A stretch of DNA of 10,603 bases, taken from NCBI GenBank assembly GCA_001803705.1, contig MHDY01000226.1:1-10603 (forward strand), in the 5' to 3' direction. Position numbers and translations under genes: made by a program. Under the pieces are notes generated by a model that did no database searches, was not told the origin of the DNA, and worked only from the letters and a program-made list of their open reading frames with translations. This stretch comes from Nitrospirae bacterium GWC2_56_14. GTDB taxonomy: Bacteria; Nitrospirota; UBA9217. The number at the start of each line of letters is the position of its first letter. Position 1 is the first letter of the stretch. Shown here piece after piece: positions 1-6,605 of the stretch.

Positions 1-758
1 ATATTCTGTCCATTCACGGCGGCGGACAGGTCGGACAGTAAATACAGGAGCGTCCCGACAAGGTCGGCGGAGTCCAGCATCCCCTTGTTCAGACTATTTG
101 CTTTGTACCGGGCGAGAAAAGCTTCGGGCTGCTTGTCAAGAACTCCGCCCGGGCTGACTGCATTTACCCGTATGTTGGAGCCCCTGTAGTACTTGGCCAT
201 GTATTTGGTCAGTTGAATGATGGCGGACTTGATCGCGGCATATTCCACCGGCATCGTCATCGCGGTGTTCTCGTACACCTCGAAGCGCGGCGCCATCATG
301 CCGTAAATGGAGGACATGTTGATGATGTTTCCGCGGCCCTGCTTTTTAAAACAGATCGCCATCTGTTGTGACACGAGAAAGTACCCGCCGAGATGCAGCG
401 TTACATTCTCACAAAAATCCTCAAAAGCGACGTCCTCGAACTTTCTTCCATAGTTTTTGTTGCGCGGATAGGCGTTATTTACCAGGGCATCAATTGCTCC
501 ATATTTCTTCGTTACCACGGCAATCATCTCGCTGATCGATTCCTTGGAGGTGATGTCCAGTTTTACAAAGTCGATCCCGCCCGATTTCAGCCCGCTGCTC
601 CGTTCCCGCGCGACCTTCATGCCCGATTCTTCATTAATGTCCGCAATGATCCCCGTGCCGCCGTTTTCCGCGATTGCCTGAATAAACGCTCTGCCGAGCA
701 GCCCGGCGCCTCCGGTGACGATGACAACTTTTTCTTTTAACAGTGCGCCTTGATCCAT
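1..758 (-). CDS. ptmA: PtmA-like short-chain dehydrogenase/reductase (partial, 3' end outside window)
   Basis: Reading from an ATG at 758 gives 252 codons open to the left edge, so the C-terminus is missing. It is a classical SDR with an NAD(P)-binding motif TGGAGLLG at about residues 15-22, the NNAYP form of the NNAG motif near residue 94, an ISSIYG-like serine strand (INMSSIYG) and the catalytic YAAIK (YxxxK). The last visible residues, NGQN, normally lie 10-20 residues before the SDR end, so little is lost. The YPRNKNYGR stretch after NNA matches my memory of PtmA proteins of Campylobacter flagellin-glycosylation loci; this is recall, not a search. A GAGGA ribosome site (765-769) lies 6 nt before the ATG, and the aminotransferase stop is 16 nt upstream, so it shares the operon. 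It is probably a cytoplasmic NAD(P)-dependent oxidoreductase acting on a sugar intermediate, substrate unknown. SDR identity is firm, the ptmA label moderate. Confidence 0.85.
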   Translation of the reverse strand, partial: MDQGALLKEKVVIVTGGAGLLGRAFIQAIAENGGTGIIADINEESGMKVARERSSGLKSGGIDFVKLDITSKESISEMIAVVTKKYGAIDALVNNAYPRNKNYGRKFEDVAFEDFCENVTLHLGGYFLVSQQMAICFKKQGRGNIINMSSIYGMMAPRFEVYENTAMTMPVEYAAIKSAIIQLTKYMAKYYRGSNIRVNAVSPGGVLDKQPEAFLARYKANSLNKGMLDSADLVGTLLYLLSDLSAAVNGQN

Positions 759-774
759 TATCTGTCCTCGAACG

Positions 775-2085
775 CTACGTTAATCGCTTGAATCCTGAAT
801 GGCACACAGGGCCCTTCAAGTGTTTCCCCGGGTTCCCTTTTTTTATTTCCTGAGCAAGAAAGGAGAATGTCGCCTCTACGGCCTTCAGATAGCCGTCTAC
901 ATGATCTTCTTTGTGGGCGTAGGATGCATAGAAGGCCGTGCTTGCCAAATAGCCTTTTTCGAGCATAAGCTGGGTGAATAAGGTTTTTAATACAAGCGGC
1001 TCCTTATCGGTGAAAGAAAAATGCCCGAGCGGATAGATCCCGGATATTTCCACAGGAAGCCCATTCTTTTCTGCGGCCGCTTTCCAGCCATCCTGAATCT
1101 TTTTTCCCGTATCGACAAGATGCTGCGATACGTTCTTGTCTCTCATTTTTTTGATTGTTGCGAGGGCAGCCGTTGGCCCGATCCGTTCCGTCCAGTACGT
1201 ACTGCTGACAAACGTCTCCTGGGCCGCTTCCATGACCGCTGTCTTGCCGATGACTGCGCCCATGGGGAAACCGTTGCTGATCGCCTTGGCGAATACGGCG
1301 ATATCGGGTTCCATGCCGTACAGAAGGTGCGCTCCCCCGAGATTCATACGCCACCCCGACGTGATCTCGTCAACAACGAAGACGATGCCGAGCTCTCGCG
1401 ACGCGTCCCTGATGGCGTTGATGAAATCTTTTTCGGGTTCCGTGTTGCGTATCGCCTCCAATACGATTACGCCGATATCATTCCTGTATTTCTCAACCAG
1501 CTCCCGAAATCCCTTGGTATCGTTGTAGGCAAAGGGGTAGGCTGATCCCTGCAACGCCCTCGGGACGCCTCGTGGAGCAAGTCCGGGAAGCAAATGTCCA
1601 TCCAGGGCATTGTCTTCGGCCAGATTGGCCGACAGGTACCAGTCGTGCCAGCCGTGGTATCCACAGAATAAAACCTTGTCCTTCTTCGTCCTGGCTCGCG
1701 CGATCCTGACTGCAACGGTCATAGCCTCGCCCCCGCCCCGGGTATAACGCACCATGCCGGCCCAGGGGTGAAGCGAACACAGCACCTCTGCCAGTTCCAC
1801 CTCTTCGGGGGCATTGAGGATCGACATGCCGCCTTTATCGATGATGGCTTTTACCGCGTTGTTGACATCGTCATCAGCATACCCGAGGATGCATGCGCCG
1901 ATCCCCATGGTGATCATGTCGATGTATTTGTTTCCGTCGAGGTCCCAGACCTCGCAACCCTTGGCTTTTTCGTAATACGACGGCCAGAGCTCGGGCAGGA
2001 ACATTTCCGGTCTCTTCGACAGGAGCTGGGTCCCGCCGGGGATCAGTGTCTTTGCTTTTTTGTACAGGTCTTGAGATTTCCCCAT
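775..2085 (-). CDS. class-III PLP aminotransferase, glutamate-1-semialdehyde aminotransferase-like
   Basis: At 436 residues it is full length for the HemL-like branch of class-III aminotransferases. Visible family marks are IPGGTQ near residue 15, FCGYHGWHDW (140-149), VVDEITSGWRM (237-247, with D239 expected to pair with the pyridine nitrogen of PLP), AKAISNGFPMG (266-276, with K267 the expected Schiff-base lysine) and SSTYWTE (294-300). The loop that is usually SG(S/T)EA in this family reads RGGGEA (116-121), so the usual hydroxyl residue is replaced by glycine. It is unlikely to be the haem enzyme HemL, because it sits inside a sugar operon between two oxidoreductases; it more likely moves an amino group onto a keto-sugar, or shifts one within a sugar. 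The start at 2085 has AAGGAT (2094-2099) 8 nt upstream. It follows the oxidoreductase by 19 nt. Fold and cofactor are secure; the substrate is unknown. Confidence 0.88.
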   Translation of the reverse strand: MGKSQDLYKKAKTLIPGGTQLLSKRPEMFLPELWPSYYEKAKGCEVWDLDGNKYIDMITMGIGACILGYADDDVNNAVKAIIDKGGMSILNAPEEVELAEVLCSLHPWAGMVRYTRGGGEAMTVAVRIARARTKKDKVLFCGYHGWHDWYLSANLAEDNALDGHLLPGLAPRGVPRALQGSAYPFAYNDTKGFRELVEKYRNDIGVIVLEAIRNTEPEKDFINAIRDASRELGIVFVVDEITSGWRMNLGGAHLLYGMEPDIAVFAKAISNGFPMGAVIGKTAVMEAAQETFVSSTYWTERIGPTAALATIKKMRDKNVSQHLVDTGKKIQDGWKAAAEKNGLPVEISGIYPLGHFSFTDKEPLVLKTLFTQLMLEKGYLASTAFYASYAHKEDHVDGYLKAVEATFSFLAQEIKKGNPGKHLKGPVCHSGFKRLT

Positions 2086-2104
2086 CTCTTTTTATCCTTT
2101 TTTG

Positions 2105-3076
2105 CTACGCTCTGTTCTCAGCGCGGTAGAGCAGCTTTAACACTTCGATATCATCGGCCAACGTGGACGGGAATTTACCCTTTCCCTGTACGGCAGTGAT
2201 AAAGGCGCTCATCTCTTCAATGTACATGTCCTCGATGATGTTTTTATTGTAACCCGCATGGGCGGAGGCTTCTTTCTGTTTGTATTCGATCCACCGTTGA
2301 TTGTCGGATTCATACACATGAACCGTCGCCTCGTCCCAGCGCCAGACGATCTGAGCTCGCTCCATGTTCAGGACGAGGCTTCGTACCGCGAACCGGGATG
2401 CAACATCAACCAGGAGGGTCCCGAAACCCTGTTTGAACTTCAGGGACAGGGCATAGGTATCATCGATGTCCGCGCCCACATCCATCGTTCTCCCGTAAAA
2501 CCCGGACACCTTCTCGGGACAGCCGAGGATGTCGACAAGCCAGGTCAATTCGAAAGGCACGATCTCCCTGCCGCCTCCTGTGTCCTTTTGAGATACATAA
2601 TAATCAGTCACCTTCTCCCATGGGTGCCAATCCGGCAGATATTGGCCCGAATGGTACGAGAAGTTGGTGAACTTTCCATAGTTGCCGCCTTGAACGATGC
2701 GCTTTATGTCCTTGATCGCCGGGTGAAAACGGAGCGTGCAGGAGGGTGCGAGCAAGACATTCTTCCCGAGCGCCTCCCGATTGAGATCCTCCAGACCGTC
2801 TATCACGACGCTCGCTTCGACAAAAGCCGGTTTATTGTGCTTCACGGCCATCTTCATGAAATCAAGATGCCGGTCCGGAGGGACCGAGATAATAAGCGCA
2901 TCAACGGTGGAAACCTGATCCAGGCCGTCCGTCGCCGGTATTCCGTATAAACGAGCAGCTTCGTCCCGGCGTTCGGTCCTGATGTCGCACCCGATGATGT
3001 CCCGATGGCCGAGCGCTTGAAGGCACCGCACCCTTCTTTTACCCATGGAGCCGAGACCGATGACCATAAATTTCAT
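2105..3076 (-). CDS. Gfo/Idh/MocA-family oxidoreductase with altered active-site motifs
   Basis: The 323-residue protein begins with a dinucleotide-binding Rossmann fold, MVIGLGSMG (G7, G9, G12), followed by the acidic residue D31 (CDIRTE) at the end of the second strand. The C-terminal half carries the GGG turn (167-169) typical of the Gfo/Idh/MocA catalytic domain. The canonical EKP motif, whose lysine is catalytic in the family, reads E87-A88-S89, and the usual histidine after GGG is not apparent (GGGREIVPFELTW). Start choice: an ATG at 3088 would add four residues, but the ATG at 3076 overlaps the upstream stop as ATGA and has GGGGA (3082-3086) 5 nt before it, while 3088 lacks a site. It probably oxidises or reduces a sugar hydroxyl or ketone in partnership with the downstream aminotransferase, by analogy with Gfo/Idh-aminotransferase pairs in 3-amino-sugar pathways. 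Substrate and even catalytic competence are open. Confidence 0.85.
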   Translation of the reverse strand: MKFMVIGLGSMGKRRVRCLQALGHRDIIGCDIRTERRDEAARLYGIPATDGLDQVSTVDALIISVPPDRHLDFMKMAVKHNKPAFVEASVVIDGLEDLNREALGKNVLLAPSCTLRFHPAIKDIKRIVQGGNYGKFTNFSYHSGQYLPDWHPWEKVTDYYVSQKDTGGGREIVPFELTWLVDILGCPEKVSGFYGRTMDVGADIDDTYALSLKFKQGFGTLLVDVASRFAVRSLVLNMERAQIVWRWDEATVHVYESDNQRWIEYKQKEASAHAGYNKNIIEDMYIEEMSAFITAVQGKGKFPSTLADDIEVLKLLYRAENRA

Positions 3077-3786
3077 GACAATCCCCATTGATGTTTCATG
3101 ATGTTTTCGATGGCAAGGAAATCATAGATATCGTCTATTTCATAATTCTGCCAGCGCTTGAGTTCATAATAGGTGTTCCGGGCAGAATAGAATGTTTTTT
3201 CCCGGAGCAGCACGCTCGTCTTTATGATATAGGCGACCCCGTACGGGAAAAATGCCGGTTGATTGTCCTGCCGTCGTGACGTGCGTTCTAATTCCGGGCA
3301 AAAGGGCGCAAGTGCCTCACCAACGATCTTTTTCATGATGGACGGATGCTCGTTTACCTGTCCTATGCTCACAATCGAGTCGTACGAATCCTCATGTTCA
3401 ATGATTTTGCGTATCATGTTATCGATGTCATTCTTTTCACGCAGTGGCGAAGTTGGTTCCAATAAAACGATATAGTCGAACGTTCGATTCTGTTGTTTGT
3501 AAAAATTTACAGCATGTTGCACCGCATCGAACGTTGTGGAATGGTCCAGGGCCAGTTCCTGCGGTCTCAGGAAAGGAACCGCGGCCCCGTATTTAACAGC
3601 CACGTCGGCGATCTCCGTGCTGTCGGTAGTGACCATGACCACATCAAGGTATTTTGACTTCAAACCGGCCTCAATGGTCCATGCAATCACGGGTTTCCCG
3701 CACAGGGGTTTGATGTTTTTGCCCGGCAGTCCTTTGCTGCCGCCCCGCGCCGGAATGATGCCGATGATCCGCCGGGTATTAAACAT
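3073..3786 (-). CDS. legF: CMP-nonulosonate (legionaminate) cytidylyltransferase
   Basis: This 237-residue protein is full length for the NeuA/LegF/PseF family, which transfers CMP from CTP to a nonulosonic acid in the cytoplasm, giving the donor used by glycosyltransferases. The nucleotide-binding signature IPARGGSKGLPGKNI occupies residues 11-25, the LLEPTSPLR motif 108-116, and an EIDDIYDF acidic motif near the C-terminus (216-223) fits the metal-binding aspartates of the family. The N-terminal MFNTRR and lack of a C-terminal extension make it a stand-alone synthetase. AAGGAG (3794-3799) lies 7 nt before the ATG, one of the clearest ribosome sites in the window, and the start overlaps ptmE by 8 nt. 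The legB/legC/legG/legI genes upstream make legionaminate or an epimer the likely substrate rather than Neu5Ac or pseudaminate. LegF is also called PtmB in Campylobacter. Confidence 0.92.
   Translation of the reverse strand: MFNTRRIIGIIPARGGSKGLPGKNIKPLCGKPVIAWTIEAGLKSKYLDVVMVTTDSTEIADVAVKYGAAVPFLRPQELALDHSTTFDAVQHAVNFYKQQNRTFDYIVLLEPTSPLREKNDIDNMIRKIIEHEDSYDSIVSIGQVNEHPSIMKKIVGEALAPFCPELERTSRRQDNQPAFFPYGVAYIIKTSVLLREKTFYSARNTYYELKRWQNYEIDDIYDFLAIENIMKHQWGLS
3082..3086 (-). promoter_or_regulatory. ribosome binding site deciding the oxidoreductase start
   Basis: Minus-strand GGGGA lies 5 nt before the ATG at 3076. The alternative ATG at 3088 is preceded by an A-rich stretch without a Shine-Dalgarno-like run. 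This, plus the ATGA overlap with the legF stop, favours 3076. Confidence 0.5.
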
Positions 3787-4861
3787 CCGCCAGCTCCTTC
3801 AGGCTTTTTCGATACTCATCCCACTGCCCGATATCGAACCAGCCGCCCCAGTGCGGATAGACACCGACGCGCGAGGGGTGGGCAGCTTGTATTTCCCGGA
3901 TAAGCTTGTCCATATCGAGATGCTGGCGGTCTTTGATGAATGCAAAGACAGAGGGTTCAAAAATATACGTGCCGGTATTAATAAACAGATCGAGCTTCGG
4001 TTTCTCGTCTATTTTGTCGAAGACGCCGTTATTCATGCACAGTACGCCGTAAGGCACAACGATCTCCTTATGGGAGCCTATAATGGTCATAACATTGTCA
4101 TGATCGCGGTGCCACTGATAGAAATCGTGGTAATTCCCTTCGAGAATAGTATCGCAGTTTGTCACGATGAACGGTTGCCTGATGATGTTTCGCAAGAGGA
4201 ATATGCCGCCTGCGGTACCGTAAAACTCATCTTCCTCGACAAACGTAATATCGTAGGGGTTTGTCTTTTCGCCGAAATATGCCTTGATCATCTCTTTCTT
4301 ATAATTGACAATGAGGATGAACCGGGAAAAACCGTTTTGATGGAAACGGTCCATGATATTCTCGATGATAGGCTTGTCGCCGATCGGTATCAAGGGCTTG
4401 GGAAGAATCTTGGTGAAGGGATCCAGCCGGGTGCCCTTGCCGCCGGCCATGATCACGACCGGATTGTCCATTTTGACCGTACTCTTTAACGGCGACGTTT
4501 TATTTTCGCCTAAAAAGTCAATCCAGAGCAGGACGTCGATGATCTTCCCGTCCTCATCGATAATGGGCACCTGCTCGATGAGATGCTGCTGCATCAGCCG
4601 TCTGGCTCTGCTCTGGAGGTCGGCAGAATTCACGGAGAGCGAGATGAATTGCCTCTTCATGATCGATTCAACAGGCGAAGTCAACAGATATCCATCTATG
4701 ATGCAGCTTCGGATATCTCCGTCGGTGAGCGTGCCGATAAGAAGCTCTTTTGCGTCGGTGATGAAGAGGATTCTTTGGCCCGTCTCGTTCAGCCGCCGGA
4801 TCGCCTCTTTGACCGTCGTCAGAGGTGAAATGAGGAGCGATTTTACCTTTTCCGTTTCCAT
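3779..4861 (-). CDS. ptmE: CBS-domain sugar-1-phosphate nucleotidyltransferase, PtmE-like (probable GlcN-1-P guanylyltransferase)
   Basis: The 360-residue protein is a fusion. Residues about 7-120 form two CBS motifs (FITDAKELLIGTLTDGDIR at 33-51; VPIIDEDGKIIDVLLWID at 98-115). From about 133 it is a nucleotidyltransferase with VIMAGGKGTRLDPFT (136-150), the conserved lysine in KILPKPLIPIG (151-161), GTAGGIFL (215-222), TNCDT (234-238) and a C-terminal GGWFDIGQWDEY segment. The CBS plus NTP-transferase layout is that of Campylobacter PtmE, reported to make GDP-glucosamine for the legionaminic acid route; this is why I expect GDP-linked intermediates. CBS pairs commonly bind adenine nucleotides, so activity could be tuned by energy state (inference). 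It begins 29 nt after the neuD-like stop, with GAGG about 10 nt before the ATG, and its end overlaps legF by 8 nt. A generic hexose-1-phosphate NTP transferase remains possible. The gene is notably AT-richer than legB/legC. Confidence 0.85.
   Translation of the reverse strand: METEKVKSLLISPLTTVKEAIRRLNETGQRILFITDAKELLIGTLTDGDIRSCIIDGYLLTSPVESIMKRQFISLSVNSADLQSRARRLMQQHLIEQVPIIDEDGKIIDVLLWIDFLGENKTSPLKSTVKMDNPVVIMAGGKGTRLDPFTKILPKPLIPIGDKPIIENIMDRFHQNGFSRFILIVNYKKEMIKAYFGEKTNPYDITFVEEDEFYGTAGGIFLLRNIIRQPFIVTNCDTILEGNYHDFYQWHRDHDNVMTIIGSHKEIVVPYGVLCMNNGVFDKIDEKPKLDLFINTGTYIFEPSVFAFIKDRQHLDMDKLIREIQAAHPSRVGVYPHWGGWFDIGQWDEYRKSLKELADV
3794..3799 (-). promoter_or_regulatory. strong ribosome binding site of legF, inside the ptmE coding end
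   Basis: Minus-strand AAGGAG sits 7 nt before the legF ATG at 3786 and within the last codons of ptmE. It gives legF its own initiation signal in addition to coupling through the 8-nt overlap. Confidence 0.6.
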
Positions 4862-4890
4862 GAACTGCCCGCCTCGCGTAGAATTTACCG

Positions 4891-5523
4891 TTATCGCTTT
4901 CTTGCCGGTGCGCCGAGCACTCGGATTTCAGCCGGCACATCGGCGATGACGACTGATCCTGCGCCAACCAGGCTGTTCGCGCCGATCGTAATACCTTGTA
5001 TAACCGTTGCACCGGTGCCGATGTGAACGCCGTTATCAATACGAACATCGCCGGAAAGGGTCACTCCGGGCGAAAGATGGACATGATCGCCGATAAGACA
5101 ATCATGGTCCACGGACGCCTTCGTGTTCACGATCGTGTTCATGCCTATCCTGCTTCCCGGTTGAATGATTGCGCCGGCCATGATCTGCGCCCCCTCGCCG
5201 AGCGCCGCGTCGGAGGCAACCACTGCCGAAGGGTGGACGATTGTCGCGAAGGTGAAGCCCTTTTCTTTGAATTTTTCGAACACGGCCTTCCTTGCTTTCG
5301 GCAGATGGACCGAACCTAAAGCGTTTACGAGCCTGATGGAATCCGGGGCGTACTGAGAGATCACCGTGTCGTCTCCGATCACGTGGATGCCGAGGACGTC
5401 GGTCCCGATCTTGGCGGGATCGGCATCAATGATGCCCAGGATTGCCGCTGAGCTCAAGCGGAGCGCCTCGATCAACACTTTTGCGTGGCCGCCTCCGCCC
5501 ACGATGAGGACCGGAAGGTTCAT
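4891..5523 (-). CDS. neuD: NeuD/PglD-type sugar N-(or O-)acyltransferase, probable LegH equivalent
   Basis: The 210-residue protein has the two-domain layout of NeuD/PglD. An N-terminal Rossmann-like PglD_N domain starts with VLIVGGGGHAK (5-15), followed by GIIDAD (30-35). A left-handed beta-helix of hexapeptide repeats covers about 97-205 and contains the VDHDC motif with H140, matching the catalytic histidine region of PglD; it ends GAPARK. The enzyme would use acetyl-CoA (or another acyl-CoA) to acylate a sugar amine. In this operon the natural job is acylation of the C4 amine made by LegC, the step performed in Campylobacter by LegH, which as I recall is an unrelated GNAT-type enzyme. O-acetylation of the nonulosonate, as proposed for some NeuD/NeuO-like proteins, is an alternative. 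The start overlaps the legI stop as ATGA, so it is translationally coupled. Trimeric cytoplasmic assembly is expected from the family. Confidence 0.88.
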   Translation of the reverse strand: MNLPVLIVGGGGHAKVLIEALRLSSAAILGIIDADPAKIGTDVLGIHVIGDDTVISQYAPDSIRLVNALGSVHLPKARKAVFEKFKEKGFTFATIVHPSAVVASDAALGEGAQIMAGAIIQPGSRIGMNTIVNTKASVDHDCLIGDHVHLSPGVTLSGDVRIDNGVHIGTGATVIQGITIGANSLVGAGSVVIADVPAEIRVLGAPARKR

Positions 5524-6605
5524 GTTTTTATCATCTCGTCTTTGCGATAATTTTTAGCGGATTTTTTACCGAGTAACTGCCAGTACCCGAACGGTGAATC
5601 GCCCGCGCCGGGTCGTTTGCTGCCCAGGTTCTCCCTGGTGAAGATCTCCCCGCGCGCCACATCCTTTAACGCAACAAGGCTTCTCCGTGCGATCCGGACA
5701 TTTTTCTGTTCGCTCTTGGTCGGGGCTTTCCGCGCCGACCCCAGCGCGGCTTCGACCTCGCGAACGGACTGCACGAGCTGTCGCAACTCGTCGGGAACGA
5801 GCGAGGCCTTATGGTCCGGCCCCGGCAACGTGCGGTCGAGGGTGAAGTGTTTTTCGATCATTTCAGCGCCGAGCGCTGCGGCCGCGATCGAAATCGCAAT
5901 ACCCGGGGTATGGTCGGAGAGTCCCACGGGCAGACAGAAGGCCTCCCGCATCGTATCCATGGCCCGCAGGTTCACTTCGGCGAAAGGGGCAGGGTACTCG
6001 GTCGTGCAGTGCAGGAGCGTGACCCGTTCTTTCAGGCTTCGTTGGCCCCTGGCGGAAGAAAAGGCCGCTTTAAACGCCTTTTGCGACGGTTTGTCTTTTT
6101 TGACGGTATACCCGAAGGCGAGAACGCCCAGTGCAGCCTTGATATCCGCCAGGGTGCTCATGCCGGTGGAGAGAATGACCGGCAGGCCGGTCCGTGCCGC
6201 ATGGAGGAGGAGCGGTCCGTTCGTGATCTCTCCCGAAGACAGCTTGAGCATGGACACCTTGATCCTCGTTGTCAGCAGGTCTACGCTGTCCTCGTCAAAG
6301 GGCGTGGAAAGGAACTGGATGTCCCGCTTCCGGCAATGATCGGCAAGGACCCGGTGCGCAGACTCGTCGAGCTCCAGTTTCTTTAGCATATCCAGCTGCG
6401 ATTCCGTCGAGCCCGTCGCGGCCTTCTGGTAGTCGGCCTTGGGGGCAGTGCTGCTGACGAGTTCGTCGGCCTTGAAGGTCTGGAACTTGACCGCATCGGC
6501 GCCTGCGTCAGCTGCCGCGTCGATCAGCTTTTTTGCCGTCTCGAGCGAACCGTTGTGATTCACCCCTGCCTCAGCAATTATATAAATATGGCCGGAAGGG
6601 ATCAT
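5520..6605 (-). CDS. legI: nonulosonic acid synthase (LegI/NeuB family)
   Basis: At 361 residues it is a full-length NeuB-family synthase, which condenses phosphoenolpyruvate with a six-carbon sugar (2,4-diacetamido-2,4,6-trideoxymannose in the legionaminate pathway) to give the C9 acid. The TIM barrel shows EAGVNHNGS (12-20), KFQTF (40-44), STPFD (100-104), LSTGMS (145-150), LHCTTEYP (198-205), GLSDHT (228-233), EKHFTLDR (251-258) and GPDH (262-265), which carry the PEP-, metal- and substrate-binding residues. A C-terminal SAF (antifreeze-like) domain spans about 300-361, with RRSL at 307-310 supplying the arginine that reaches the partner active site in the dimer. A basic insertion (about 166-194) before LHCTTEYP is, from memory, a mark of the legionaminate-type branch rather than Neu5Ac synthases. 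Its ATG overlaps the legG stop as ATGA, and its own stop overlaps the neuD start. NeuB versus LegI is settled mainly by the LegB/LegC context. Confidence 0.93.
   Translation of the reverse strand: MIPSGHIYIIAEAGVNHNGSLETAKKLIDAAADAGADAVKFQTFKADELVSSTAPKADYQKAATGSTESQLDMLKKLELDESAHRVLADHCRKRDIQFLSTPFDEDSVDLLTTRIKVSMLKLSSGEITNGPLLLHAARTGLPVILSTGMSTLADIKAALGVLAFGYTVKKDKPSQKAFKAAFSSARGQRSLKERVTLLHCTTEYPAPFAEVNLRAMDTMREAFCLPVGLSDHTPGIAISIAAAALGAEMIEKHFTLDRTLPGPDHKASLVPDELRQLVQSVREVEAALGSARKAPTKSEQKNVRIARRSLVALKDVARGEIFTRENLGSKRPGAGDSPFGYWQLLGKKSAKNYRKDEMIKT

Noticed and set aside
775..2085. Calling the class-III aminotransferase hemL (glutamate-1-semialdehyde 2,1-aminomutase of haem synthesis)
   Set aside because: The fold fits, but the altered RGGGEA loop and location between sugar oxidoreductases in a nonulosonate operon make a haem role unlikely.
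2258..2950. Plus-strand open frame (230 codons) opposite the Gfo/Idh/MocA gene
   Set aside because: It shows no domain or protein-like pattern and lies wholly inside a well-supported minus-strand gene.
3536..4489. Long plus-strand open frame (317 codons) opposite ptmE and legF
   Set aside because: It is antisense to two genes with clear motifs, shows no recognisable domain, and crosses the boundary of both. It is a shadow of minus-strand coding.
5617..6339. Plus-strand open frame (240 codons) opposite legI
   Set aside because: Composition is rich in Ser and Arg, as expected for antisense of a GC-rich gene; no motif, and legI is unambiguous.
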